This document shows positions 43,023-51,583 of a DNA stretch of 64,000 nucleotides, piece after piece. Below the pieces are notes generated by a model. The model was not told the origin of the DNA. It searched no databases and worked only from the letters and a program-made list of their open reading frames with translations. Made by a program: the position numbers and the translations under genes. The stretch lies in the NCBI RefSeq assembly GCF_016464385.1, contig NZ_JADMLH010000003.1, positions 248,001-312,000 of the forward strand, read 5' to 3'. Numbering within the stretch: position 1 is the first letter of the stretch; each line of letters starts with the position of its first letter. This DNA comes from Nucisporomicrobium flavum. Lineage in GTDB: Bacteria > Actinomycetota > Actinomycetes > Mycobacteriales > Micromonosporaceae.

Positions 43023-43802
43023 GTGAATGACAGTGCAGATGATGGCGGAAAGAGTGCTTCCCAGGCCGCACCATGGTGGCGCCGATTACTCAGGCGGCGG
43101 CATCTCGCCAAGGCCGCCGGTGGCCTCGGCGCTCTGGTGCTGGCGTTGATCCCCGTGGTGGGACCGGATCTGTGGCAGACGCTGCATCCGGCGCCGCGGC
43201 AGCCGGGCGTCGGTCAGGGTCCGACGCCGACACCTTCCCCGCCGCCGTTGTTCGTGCAGCCCACCCCGTCCGGCGGCGGCTCCGGTCAGCCTTCGGTGTC
43301 GAGCGGTCCTGTCCGCTCCACCAGCGGTGACGACCATCGCGGGGGGCCGACGGTGGGAGACGGCGGTGGGGGCGAGGCGACGCCGACCACCCCGACCACC
43401 ACGTCGCCGACCTCACCGCCGGTGACGCCGGGGGAATCGTTCCTGGTCGAGGACGGAACCATCGTGGACTTCGACGCCTCGCCCGTGGCGACGGCCGCGG
43501 CCTCGCAGGGGGATCCGGCAAAGGTCTTCGACGTGCTGTTCGGGCCGGATAATTCCTACACCGAGAACGGCCGGATATGGGTGGCCGGGGATCTTTCCGA
43601 TTGCCTTACCGAGGCCAGAGGGTCGGGCAAGGGACATCAAGCAGAGATCGTGTTCACGAGCCCCGAGCTGCGTGATCGGAAAAGTGTGCCCGTGTGCATG
43701 GTGACCACCGGAGATCAGGTCCTGGGCCTGGTCGTCGAGTCTCAGCGAAGTGGTGGCGCGGCGCCTTACGGGGTGGCATACCGGCGACTCGGAAATCTGT
43801 GA
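43023..43802 (+). CDS. Membrane-anchored Pro/Thr/Gly-rich protein, unknown
   Basis: 259 residues from GTG 43023 with GGAG upstream; an ATG at 43021 is out of frame. Short cytoplasmic head with basic RRLLRRRH, one membrane segment (AAGGLGALVLALIPVVG), then a long low-complexity linker (PTPTPSPPP, TPTTPTTTSPTS). A compact C-terminal domain of ~95 residues contains two cysteines (DCLTEAR, PVCMVT). Base composition in the C-terminal part is lower in GC than neighbours, which may mark transfer. Not recognised. The gene ends just before the poly-C tract. Confidence 0.7.
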   Translation: MNDSADDGGKSASQAAPWWRRLLRRRHLAKAAGGLGALVLALIPVVGPDLWQTLHPAPRQPGVGQGPTPTPSPPPLFVQPTPSGGGSGQPSVSSGPVRSTSGDDHRGGPTVGDGGGGEATPTTPTTTSPTSPPVTPGESFLVEDGTIVDFDASPVATAAASQGDPAKVFDVLFGPDNSYTENGRIWVAGDLSDCLTEARGSGKGHQAEIVFTSPELRDRKSVPVCMVTTGDQVLGLVVESQRSGGAAPYGVAYRRLGNL

Positions 43803-43812
43803 TCCCGGACGC

Positions 43813-43893
<81 letters not shown>

Positions 43894-43906
<13 letters not shown>

Positions 43907-44112
43907 TTGTAGGCGGCGGCGATCAGGGTGGCCATCAGGATGAGGACACCCATGAGCAGGGGCCGGGTGTGGCCCCAGGCGATCCTGCGCCTGGCCGGGA
44001 CGTCGCGCTTCGCTGCGCGGAGGTCCCGCCAGGCCGCGTGGGCACGGCCGGCGCGGTAGCCGATCGTGAGCACGGTGACGGCGGTGATCATGGTGGCGAC
44101 GCTCGCTGTCAT
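43894..44112 (-). CDS. Small two-TM membrane protein
   Basis: 72 residues from ATG 44112 with AGGGGG upstream. Two hydrophobic helices (ASVATMITAVTVLTIGY and PLLMGVLILMATLIAAAY) with a basic loop between them (AAWRDLRAAKRDVPARRR). No recognised family. An AT-rich block at about 44185-44222 is the likely promoter. The gene's last codons lie inside the 19-bp repeat beside the poly-C tract. Confidence 0.6.
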
Positions 44113-44241
44113 GCGACCCCCTGGAGGTGCGTGGCTGTGCGGTGCGGTCGCGACCCAGTGTGGGACGGCATTCCGACCGATTCCAGGGGATTAAGAACGA
44201 TAAAACCGTATAAAGCTGATTCGCAGGTACGGACGTCCGTG

Positions 44242-45153
44242 TCAGCTTTCCGATCCTTGCCGCGGCACGCAGACCTTGACAGCGGCCGGCGCGATCTCGA
44301 CGCGGATCTTCTTGACCTTGTCGCGGGAGCCGCCGTCGAGCTCGTACGTCAGCGGTTCCTTCAGCTTCACGTCGATGCGCCGGGCGCGGGTCATGTGGAC
44401 GAACGGGGACTCCTCGGAGCGGCCGACCGCCATGCGGCCCATGGTCCGGGCCCACTGAGCGGCGCCGCGCGCGGTGGCCACGCCGACGTCGAGCCAGCCG
44501 TCGTCCGGCTTCGCGTCGTCGAACGCGGTGATGCCGCCGGTGATCATGCTGACGTTGCCGACCAGGACGCAGGACGCCTCGTCGGCGAACCAGTCGGTGC
44601 CGTCCACCTTGATCTTCGCCTTCGGCGCGGCGTCGTCGAGGTGGCGCAGGCCTGTCCAGACGTACGACAGCTTGCCCATCCGGTCCTTCAGCTTGCCGTC
44701 GGCGTCGTGGATCATCGCGCCGTCGAAGCCGATGCCGGCCATGACCGCGAAGTGCTCGCCGTTGAGCACGCCGAGGTCCAGCCGGCGCCGCCCGCCGTGG
44801 AACGCGGTCCGGACGGCGCCGGGCAGATCGTCCGGGACGCCGAGGTTGGTCGCCAGCAGGTTCGCGGTGCCGGCCGGGATGATCCCCACCGGGATCTTCG
44901 CCCCGCCCTTGGCGCCGGCCAGCGCGTCCAGGGTGCGCTGGACCATGCCGTCGCCGCCCCAGACGATCAGCAGGTCCGGCTGCTCCTTGACGGCCCTGCG
45001 CACCTGCTTCGGGGCCTTCTTGCTCTTCGGCACCTCGTACCAGAGCAGGTCCTCGACGCCTTCGTCGGTGATGAGCCGCCGCAGCTCGTCCAGCCCGCCG
45101 CCGAGCGTCTTGCGCTGGTGGGCGACCACGGCGACCTTCCGGTGAGTACGCAT
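44242..45153 (-). CDS. Diacylglycerol kinase-like lipid kinase
   Basis: 303 residues of the DAGK/YegS/BmrU family. Catalytic-domain motifs are IVWGGDGMVQRTLDAL and GIIPAGTANLLATNLG, then VMAGIGFDGAMI in the C-terminal beta domain. These enzymes phosphorylate diacylglycerol or similar lipids, or act in phosphatidylinositol-type metabolism in actinobacteria. GTG or ATG-type start at 45153 gives MRTHRKVAVVAHQRK. No membrane helix. The gene is separate from neighbours by 40-130 nt. Confidence 0.9.
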   Translation of the reverse strand: MRTHRKVAVVAHQRKTLGGGLDELRRLITDEGVEDLLWYEVPKSKKAPKQVRRAVKEQPDLLIVWGGDGMVQRTLDALAGAKGGAKIPVGIIPAGTANLLATNLGVPDDLPGAVRTAFHGGRRRLDLGVLNGEHFAVMAGIGFDGAMIHDADGKLKDRMGKLSYVWTGLRHLDDAAPKAKIKVDGTDWFADEASCVLVGNVSMITGGITAFDDAKPDDGWLDVGVATARGAAQWARTMGRMAVGRSEESPFVHMTRARRIDVKLKEPLTYELDGGSRDKVKKIRVEIAPAAVKVCVPRQGSES

Positions 45154-45196
45154 GCGACCGCCGTTACCCGTACCCCCGGATTTTCAAGCCTGACGG

Positions 45197-45775
45197 CTAG
45201 CTGACCGTCTCGCGCATGCGTTGCTCTGCCGCGGCGCTGCGGATCACCATGAGGCGCAGTTCCAGCTCGTCCGAGACCATCGAGGCGAGGTGTTCGAGCG
45301 CCTTGAGCTGCCGGGGCGTCGCCTCGCGCGGGCGGTTGTCGATGACGTTGACCGTGCCGAGGCGGTAGCCGTCGTGGGTGCGGATGGGCGCCGCCGCGTA
45401 GAAGCGCAGCCCCAGCTCGCCGCGGACCAGCGGGTGTTCGAGCGTGCGGGGGTCCACGGCCGCGTTGTTGATCACGTAGACGTCGTCCTGGGCGATGACC
45501 GAGGCGCACAGGCCGGGCTCCTTGCCGACCTCGCGGACACCGGTCAGGCCCTGGCAGGCGGCGAGCCAGACGCGATCCTGCTCGACCAGCGACACCGTGG
45601 CGATGGGGGTGTCGAAGATGGCGCCGGCCACGAACGCGATGCGGTCGTACGCGTCCTCGACCGGCTGGTCCACGAGCCGGTAGCGGCGTACGGCCTCCAG
45701 CCGCTGCTGCTCCTCGTGGCCGACGTTGTCCAGGTATTCATATGCTCCGCCCGAGATCGGGCTGCTGTTCGTCAC
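45197..45775 (-). CDS. GAF-domain protein
   Basis: 192 residues from GTG 45775 (MTNSSPISGGAYEYL) with GAGGGG 7 nt upstream. The GAF domain covers about 50-165: FVAGAIFDTPIATVSLVEQD, GLCASVIAQDDVYVINNAAV and FYAAAPIRTHDGYRLGTVNV. No kinase, GGDEF or phosphatase domain is attached, so it is a single-domain sensor, possibly interacting with others. Such GAF-only proteins are common in Micromonosporaceae. Divergent from the PfkB gene. Confidence 0.88.
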   Translation of the reverse strand: MTNSSPISGGAYEYLDNVGHEEQQRLEAVRRYRLVDQPVEDAYDRIAFVAGAIFDTPIATVSLVEQDRVWLAACQGLTGVREVGKEPGLCASVIAQDDVYVINNAAVDPRTLEHPLVRGELGLRFYAAAPIRTHDGYRLGTVNVIDNRPREATPRQLKALEHLASMVSDELELRLMVIRSAAAEQRMRETVS

Positions 45776-45925
45776 GATGAGGCCCCTCACACAGTGATCG
45801 CCGGTGGTGACTGTGAGCGTAGTGAAAGTTCCGGGGGGCACCGCAATGCCCACGTCCAGGTAATTGCCAGGTGACCTCGCCCGCACGGGGGAATGTCGCA
45901 CAAACTGTCGGGGTAGTAATGCAGC

Positions 45926-46834
45926 GTGAAACCACCGGTAGCGGCCGTAGTCGGGCAACTCGCCCGTGACGTCGTCCTGTCCGTGGACGCCGTCCCCGAT
46001 GCGGGGAGCGCCGCCGACGCGCTCGACCGCCGGGAACAGCTGGGCGGGAAGGGTGCAAACCAGGCCGTCGCGCTCGCGCAGCTGGGCGTACGCCCCCGGC
46101 TCGTGGCCGTGGCCGGCGAGGACGTCATCGGCGACGTGCTGCTCGACCAGGCGCGGCGCGACGGCATCGACGTCACCGCGGTCGTCCGCCGGCGCGGCGC
46201 GCTGACCGGGCTGATCGTCGAGGTGCTCGACGCCGAGGGGCACTGGCGGTACGTGCAGCATCTCCCCGCGTCCGTGCTGCTGACCGAGGCTGACGTGGCT
46301 GCCGCCCGTACGGTCATCGCCGGTGCTGACACCGTACTCGTGCAGTTGCAGCAGCCACCCGAGGCCGCGCTGGCCGCCGCCCGGATCGGGCACGACGCGG
46401 GCCGGCTGGTCGTGCTGGACGGCGCTCCGCAGGAGCGGGCGGACGACCTGCTCGCCGCGGCCGACGTGGTCCGCGCCGACGAGCAGGAGACCGAGCTGCT
46501 GCTCGGCGGGAAGGCGACCGTCGAGCGGGCCCGCGCGCTGCTGGAGAAAGGCCCACGCCTGCTGGCGCTCGGCGTCGAGGACGGCAACCTGTTCGTGTGG
46601 CGCGACGGGGACGTGCGCCTTCCGCTGACCGGCGAGAAGGTCGTGGACACGACGGGCGGGGGAGACGCGTTCACGGCGGCGCTGACCGCGGCGCTGCTGC
46701 GCGGTGACGACCCGGCGACGGCCGCCCGGTGGGCGGTGGCGGCCTCGGGCGCGACCGTCGGGCACCCGAGCGGACGGCCGCACCTGACCGTCGAGGATCT
46801 GGAGAAGCGCGTGAAAGAGCTCGCCGGTGGGTGA
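45926..46834 (+). CDS. PfkB-family sugar kinase (ribokinase-like)
   Basis: 302 residues. N-terminal GGKGANQAVALAQLG signature and C-terminal DTTGGGDAFTAAL with catalytic D247. It phosphorylates a sugar or nucleoside at a primary hydroxyl using ATP; ribose is the default guess. GTG start at 45926. The next gene (GH65) begins 8 nt before its stop, so the two are translated together, and the kinase may process the phosphorylase product or its partner sugar. Confidence 0.9.
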   Translation: MKPPVAAVVGQLARDVVLSVDAVPDAGSAADALDRREQLGGKGANQAVALAQLGVRPRLVAVAGEDVIGDVLLDQARRDGIDVTAVVRRRGALTGLIVEVLDAEGHWRYVQHLPASVLLTEADVAAARTVIAGADTVLVQLQQPPEAALAAARIGHDAGRLVVLDGAPQERADDLLAAADVVRADEQETELLLGGKATVERARALLEKGPRLLALGVEDGNLFVWRDGDVRLPLTGEKVVDTTGGGDAFTAALTAALLRGDDPATAARWAVAASGATVGHPSGRPHLTVEDLEKRVKELAGG

Positions 46835-49121
46835 GATCGGGCCCGCCGAGCCGTGGGCCGTCCGGGAGACCGGCCTGACCGACGAGACGCTCACCACCGC
46901 GCAGCTGCGCCAGTCCGAATCCGTCTTCGCCCTCGCCAACGGGCACATCGGCCTGCGCGGCAACCTCGACGAGGGGCTGCCCGACGGCATGCCGGGCACG
47001 TACCTCAACTCGCTGTACGAGGAGCGGGACCTGGTCCACCCCGAGGCCGGGTACGGCTTCCCGGAGACCACCCAGACCATCGTGGACGCGCCCAACGGCA
47101 AGCTCATCGCGCTCACCGTCGACGACGAGCCGTTCGACGTGCGTACCGGCACGCTGCGCCGCCACGAGCGCTGCCTGGATCTGCGGGCGGGCACCCTGCA
47201 ACGGGACGTCGAGTGGGTGTCGGGGTCCGGCGCGGCCGTACGCATCCGCAGCACCCGGGTCGTGTCGTTCGCGTACTCGTCGGTCGCGGCGATCCGCTAC
47301 GAGGTGGAGGCGCTGGACGGTCCGGTGCGGATCCGGATCGACTCCGACCTGCTCGCCAACGAGGAACAGCCCGACCAGCGGGACGACCCGCGCGCGTCGG
47401 CCACCTTCGAGGCGCCGCTGCGGCCGGTCTCGCACTCGCCGGACGTGCTGCTGCACCGCACCGGGCGCAGCGGCATCGAGGTGGCGTCCGCGGTCGCCCA
47501 CACCGGCGCGCCCGTCACCACGTCCAGCGAACCGGACCGCATCCGGGCCGTCGTCAGCACCACGCTGCGGCCCGGCGAGCCGTTGCGGTTGGACAAGTTC
47601 CTCGCGTACGCGTGGCACGAGAGCGACCCGGCCACCAAGGCGCTCGCCGACCGGGACGAGGCCGTCGAGCTGGGCTTCGACACGCTGCTCGAGCGGCAGC
47701 GGGAGTACCTCGACGACTTCTGGGACAGCGCGGACGTCGAGCTCGACGGCGATCCCGAGGTGCAGCAGGGCGTCCGGTTCTGCCTCTTCCACGTGCTGCA
47801 GGCCGGCGCCGAGGCGGGCCCGCACCCCATCGCCGCCAAGGGGCTGACCGGCAACGGGTACGACGGCCACGTGCTCTGGGACACCGAGACGTTCGTGCTG
47901 CCCGTGCTGACGTACACGCACCCGGCCTGCGTGGGCTTGGCCCTGCGCTGGCGGCACCGAACGCTCGGCGCGGCCCGCGACCGCGCCCGGGAGCTGCGGC
48001 TGGCCGGGGCGGCGTACCCGTGGCGCACGATCGGCGGCACCGAATGCTCCGGCTACTGGCCGGCGGGGACGGCGGCGCTGCACGTCAACGCGGACATCGC
48101 GGCGGCGGTGTTGCGGTACGTCGCGGCCACCGGCGACGAGGAGTTCCTGCGCGACGCCGGGCTGGAGATCCTCGGCGAGACCGCCCGGCTGTGGTGCCGC
48201 ATCAGCCACGCCGACGACGACGGCGTGTTCCACATCTCCGGGGTGACCGGGCCGGACGAGTACACGGCCCTGGTCGACGACAACGTCTTCACCAACCTCA
48301 TGGCCCGGCAGAACCTGCTCGGCGCGGCCTCCCATTCCGCCGGTTCCCCCGATGAACTGAGCGCGTGGCGGGAGGCGGCCGACGGTCTGTTCATCCCGTA
48401 CGCGGAGAAACGCGAGGTCCACGAGCAGCACGCGGGGTTCACGCGCCTCGAGGAGTGGGACTTCGACGAGACCAAGGACGACGACTACCCGCTGATGCTC
48501 CACTTCCCGTACCTCGACCTGTACCGCCGGCAGGTGGTGAAGCAGGCCGACCTGGTGCTGGCGATGATGCTGCACCCCGCGGAGTTCACGCCGGAGCAGA
48601 AGCGGCGCACCTTCGAGTACTACGAGGCCCGTACGGTCCGCGACTCCTCGCTGTCCGCGCCGGTCCAGGCCGTCCTGGCGGCGGAGACCGGCCACCTCGA
48701 CCTGGCACACGACTACCTCGCCGAGGCGGCCCTGCTGGACCTGCGCGCCGGCGGCGAGTCCAGCGGCGACGGGTTGCACATCGCCGCGTGCGCGGGCGCC
48801 TGGATCGCTCTGGTCCAGGGCTTCGGCGGCTTCCGGGACCACGGCGGGCGGCCGTCGTTCGCGCCGCGGCTGCCCGGGCACCTGCCCCGGCTGCGGTTCT
48901 GCCTGCGCTGGCGGGAGAGCCGGATACGGGTGACCGTCACGCCGGAGCGGGTCACGTACGAGGCCACGGGCGCCGAGGTGACGTTCCACCACTACGGCAC
49001 CCCGGTGACGCTCGCCGACGGCGAGACGACCACGATCCTGCTAGACCCGGTGGAGAACCGCCCCGCGCCGCCGTCGCCGCGTCCCCCGCAACGCCGCAGG
49101 GACGCGCTCGAACCGTCCTAA
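46827..49121 (+). CDS. Glycoside hydrolase family 65 enzyme (trehalose/maltose/kojibiose phosphorylase type)
   Basis: 764 residues, family size. The N-terminal beta-sandwich (about 1-280) is followed by the (alpha/alpha)6 barrel with HVLWDTETFVLPVL, GGTECSGYWPAGTAALHVNA and the catalytic acid E478 in GVTGPDEYTALVDDNVFTNL. KQADLVLAMM and a small C-terminal beta domain close it. These enzymes phosphorolyse alpha-linked disaccharides to beta-glucose-1-phosphate plus glucose, and some hydrolyse instead. Beta-phosphoglucomutase is the usual neighbour; here it is replaced by a PfkB kinase. Substrate unresolved. The 3' end overlaps the next, convergent gene by 4 nt. Confidence 0.9.
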   Translation: MGEIGPAEPWAVRETGLTDETLTTAQLRQSESVFALANGHIGLRGNLDEGLPDGMPGTYLNSLYEERDLVHPEAGYGFPETTQTIVDAPNGKLIALTVDDEPFDVRTGTLRRHERCLDLRAGTLQRDVEWVSGSGAAVRIRSTRVVSFAYSSVAAIRYEVEALDGPVRIRIDSDLLANEEQPDQRDDPRASATFEAPLRPVSHSPDVLLHRTGRSGIEVASAVAHTGAPVTTSSEPDRIRAVVSTTLRPGEPLRLDKFLAYAWHESDPATKALADRDEAVELGFDTLLERQREYLDDFWDSADVELDGDPEVQQGVRFCLFHVLQAGAEAGPHPIAAKGLTGNGYDGHVLWDTETFVLPVLTYTHPACVGLALRWRHRTLGAARDRARELRLAGAAYPWRTIGGTECSGYWPAGTAALHVNADIAAAVLRYVAATGDEEFLRDAGLEILGETARLWCRISHADDDGVFHISGVTGPDEYTALVDDNVFTNLMARQNLLGAASHSAGSPDELSAWREAADGLFIPYAEKREVHEQHAGFTRLEEWDFDETKDDDYPLMLHFPYLDLYRRQVVKQADLVLAMMLHPAEFTPEQKRRTFEYYEARTVRDSSLSAPVQAVLAAETGHLDLAHDYLAEAALLDLRAGGESSGDGLHIAACAGAWIALVQGFGGFRDHGGRPSFAPRLPGHLPRLRFCLRWRESRIRVTVTPERVTYEATGAEVTFHHYGTPVTLADGETTTILLDPVENRPAPPSPRPPQRRRDALEPS

Positions 49122-50404
49122 TCGTCCTCGTCGCCGGACCTCGGCAGCGCTCGCAGCCGTACCCGGGTGATCGCGCGTCCCGTCACCTCGACCACCTCCG
49201 CGGTGAACTGGGGAAGCGTGACGACCTCGCCCGGTGCGGTCGGGATGTGGCCCAGCGACGCCAGAACCATGCCGGCGATCGTCGTGTAGTCGCCCTCGTC
49301 CGGCGCGCCGCCGTCGAAGCCGAGATCCGGCAGGTCGTGGATCGGGAAAGACCCGGCCATCAGCAGCGCGCCGTCGGCCTCGGTCACCACGGCCTGCACG
49401 TCCCGGTCGGTCTCGTCGTAGATCTCCCCGACGATCTCCTCGACGAGGTCCTCCATCGTGACGATCCCGTCGATCGCGCCGCGCTCGTCCACGACCATCG
49501 CCAGCTGCTGCCGCTCGAGCCGCATCTGCCGCAGCGCGTCGGACACCCGCAGCGTCTCCGGCAGGAAGAGCCCCTGCCGGGCCACCGCGTCGACCGGGCC
49601 GTCCGCGCCCACCAGCTCCCGCAGGTGCACGACGCCGATGACGTCGTCCAGCCCCGCCGGGCCCACCACCGGCGCCCGGGAGTGGCCGCCCTTGATGAGC
49701 TGGGCCAGGGCCTCGCGCGCCGGCAGCCCGGTGGGCACCGACAGCACGTCCCGGCGCGGCACGAGGATCTCCCGCAGGTTCCGGTCGGCGATCTCGAAGG
49801 CACCCGAGATGATCGTCCGCTGCTCGGCGGAGAAGTCCTGCTGCGCGGCGACCATGTCGCGGATCTCCTCGGTGCTGACCTCCTCCCGCTGCGCCCGCGG
49901 ATCCCCGCCGGCCATCCGGACGACCAGGTCGGTGGCGGCGCTGAGCAGCCACACCGCCGGCCGCGAGATCGTCGACAGCAGGTCCAGCGGCCGGGCCACC
50001 AGCAGCGCCCAGCCCTCCGTACGCTGCATCGCGATCCGCTTGGGCGCCAGCTCGCCGATCACCAGCGTCACGAACGTCAGCACGATCGTGACCAGGACGA
50101 TCGCGGTCGGCCGGGCGGCCGCACCGAGAAAACCCAGCGGTTCGACCAGCGGCTCCGACAGCGACACGGCGGCCGCCGCGGACGCCAGGAAGCCGGCCAG
50201 CGTGATCCCGATCTGGATGGTGGCGAGGAACCGGTTCGGGTCGCGGGTCAGCCGGCCCAGGACCCGCCCGGACCGGGAGGCGCGCTCGAGCTTGTGCAAC
50301 TGGCTGTCCCGCAGCGAGACCAGCGCCATCTCACTGCCGGAGAAGGCCGCGTTGATCAGTACGAGCACCAGCACGAGCACGATCTGCCCGCCTATGCCAT
50401 CCAC
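49118..50404 (-). CDS. CNNM/CorC-like hemolysin-family membrane protein
   Basis: 428 residues. DUF21 (CNNM) transmembrane domain at about 1-185 with INAAFSGSEMALVSLRDSQL, a paired CBS domain at about 205-330 (FEIADRNLREILVPRRDVLS, GAIDGIVTMEDLVEEIVGEI), and a C-terminal CorC_HlyC domain (DYTTIAGMVLASLGHIPTAP). Relatives take part in Mg2+ or Co2+ efflux; haemolysis is a historical label. GTG start at 50404. Confidence 0.92.
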   Translation of the reverse strand: MDGIGGQIVLVLVLVLINAAFSGSEMALVSLRDSQLHKLERASRSGRVLGRLTRDPNRFLATIQIGITLAGFLASAAAAVSLSEPLVEPLGFLGAAARPTAIVLVTIVLTFVTLVIGELAPKRIAMQRTEGWALLVARPLDLLSTISRPAVWLLSAATDLVVRMAGGDPRAQREEVSTEEIRDMVAAQQDFSAEQRTIISGAFEIADRNLREILVPRRDVLSVPTGLPAREALAQLIKGGHSRAPVVGPAGLDDVIGVVHLRELVGADGPVDAVARQGLFLPETLRVSDALRQMRLERQQLAMVVDERGAIDGIVTMEDLVEEIVGEIYDETDRDVQAVVTEADGALLMAGSFPIHDLPDLGFDGGAPDEGDYTTIAGMVLASLGHIPTAPGEVVTLPQFTAEVVEVTGRAITRVRLRALPRSGDEDD

Positions 50405-50518
50405 GACAGCCCCAGCCCCTCGGCTAACGGATCACGAGCCCCACACGCTAGCGACCCGGGATGGTGGCCGCCCGGGCGCCGGGCAAAACCCGCTCATCAG
50501 GGTACGGTCCCGGCGCGG

Positions 50519-51583
50519 TCAGCCGGCCTCGTCGGCCCAGACCCGCCAGTCGTCGAGCACGCCGTAGAGCGCCGGTGTCAGCCAGCCCGGCGCCGAGCGG
50601 CGGAAGACGCCCGGCTCCATCTGGCCCGCGCCGTCCGGCACCGCGCCCACCAGGTGCGGGACCAGCTCGGTCAGGTTGGCCCAGTGGACCAGCTCGGGCT
50701 CGGCCGGCCACGCGCCGAGCACCACCTTGGCCGGTACGCCGCGGCGGTCCAGGGCCTCCAGGGTCAGCGCCGTGTGGTTGAGCGTGCCCAGGCCGGCGCG
50801 GGACACGACGATCGTCTGGGCGCCCAGCGCGGTCGCCAGGTCGGCCACCGTCCACGCCTCGCCGGAGGGGCGTACGCCCATCGGCACGAGCAGGCCGCCC
50901 GCGCCCTCCACCAGGACCAGGTCGTGCTTCTCGGCCTCCGCGCGGATGGCGTCGACGGCCTCGTACAGCTCCAGCGGCGGCATCCCGGCGACCCGGGCAG
51001 CGGCGAGCGGTGCGAGCGGCTCCGGGTACGAGGCCAGCGTGCGGCTGGTGTGCGGGGAGGCGAGGCGGGTCACGACGTCGATGTCGGTCGGGCCGCCCTC
51101 GGCCGTGCCCGTCTGGCCGGGCTTGACGACGGCCACCCGCAGCCCGGCGGCCTGTGCGGCGGCGGCGACGGCCGCGGTGGCCACGGTCTTGCCCACGCCG
51201 GTGTCCGTGCCGGTGACCACAACGATGCCGCGCCACTCGCCGTGCTGTGCGGGCCGCGGCTCGGGGCGGGCCTCCGGTGGCCGCGCGGCCGCGGCCGGCT
51301 CGGGGACCGGCACGGTGAGCGGGGGAAGGTCGGCGTCGGCGGGGTCCGCGGGACCCACGCCGGGTGACACGGGCGCCTCCGGCAGATCCGGCGCCGGCGA
51401 GAAGGGCGCCGGCGAGAAGGGCGCCGGCGACAAGGGCGCCGGGGAGAGGGGCGCCGGGGAGACAGGGACCGGGGAGATCGGCGTGACGGGTGCCGGGGAG
51501 ACAGGGACCGGGGAGATCGGCGAGACCGGGATCGGGTTCTCCTCCGGGGTCTGCGGCGGGGCGGTCTGTTGCTCGCTCGTCAC
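50519..51583 (-). CDS. bioD: Dethiobiotin synthetase with N-terminal proline-rich repeat extension
   Basis: 354 residues from GTG 51583, which overlaps the bioF stop (GTGA). The first ~117 residues are Pro/Ser/Ala repeats (LSPAP, FSPAP, PISPVPVSPAP units). The catalytic domain then starts at IVVVTGTDTGVGKT with P-loop GTDTGVGKT at 125-133, plus VVKPGQTG and VEGAGGLLVPMG. It closes the ureido ring: DAPA + CO2 + ATP to dethiobiotin. Ordinary BioD is ~225-240 residues. An internal GTG near residue 72 could shorten the head. Function of the extension unknown. Confidence 0.9.
   Translation of the reverse strand: MTSEQQTAPPQTPEENPIPVSPISPVPVSPAPVTPISPVPVSPAPLSPAPLSPAPFSPAPFSPAPDLPEAPVSPGVGPADPADADLPPLTVPVPEPAAAARPPEARPEPRPAQHGEWRGIVVVTGTDTGVGKTVATAAVAAAAQAAGLRVAVVKPGQTGTAEGGPTDIDVVTRLASPHTSRTLASYPEPLAPLAAARVAGMPPLELYEAVDAIRAEAEKHDLVLVEGAGGLLVPMGVRPSGEAWTVADLATALGAQTIVVSRAGLGTLNHTALTLEALDRRGVPAKVVLGAWPAEPELVHWANLTELVPHLVGAVPDGAGQMEPGVFRRSAPGWLTPALYGVLDDWRVWADEAG
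51390..51522. repeat. In-frame tandem repeats in the bioD head
   Basis: Five 15-nt units run from 51390 to 51464 (GGCGCCGGCGAGAAG and close variants), each encoding xSPAP on the minus strand. Two 31-nt copies at 51453-51483 and 51492-51522 are spaced 39 nt apart and encode a 13-residue repeat. Spacings are multiples of three, so the frame is kept. Confidence 0.8.

Noticed and set aside
46671..48992. A 773-codon minus-strand frame opposite the GH65 gene
   Set aside because: Composition is typical of antisense high-GC frames (V, G, R, A, D rich, no fold motifs). The plus-strand gene has clear GH65 motifs.
51390..51522. CRISPR-like short periodic repeats
   Set aside because: Units are 15 and 39 nt, adjacent, without variable spacers, and code in frame for a Pro-rich peptide.
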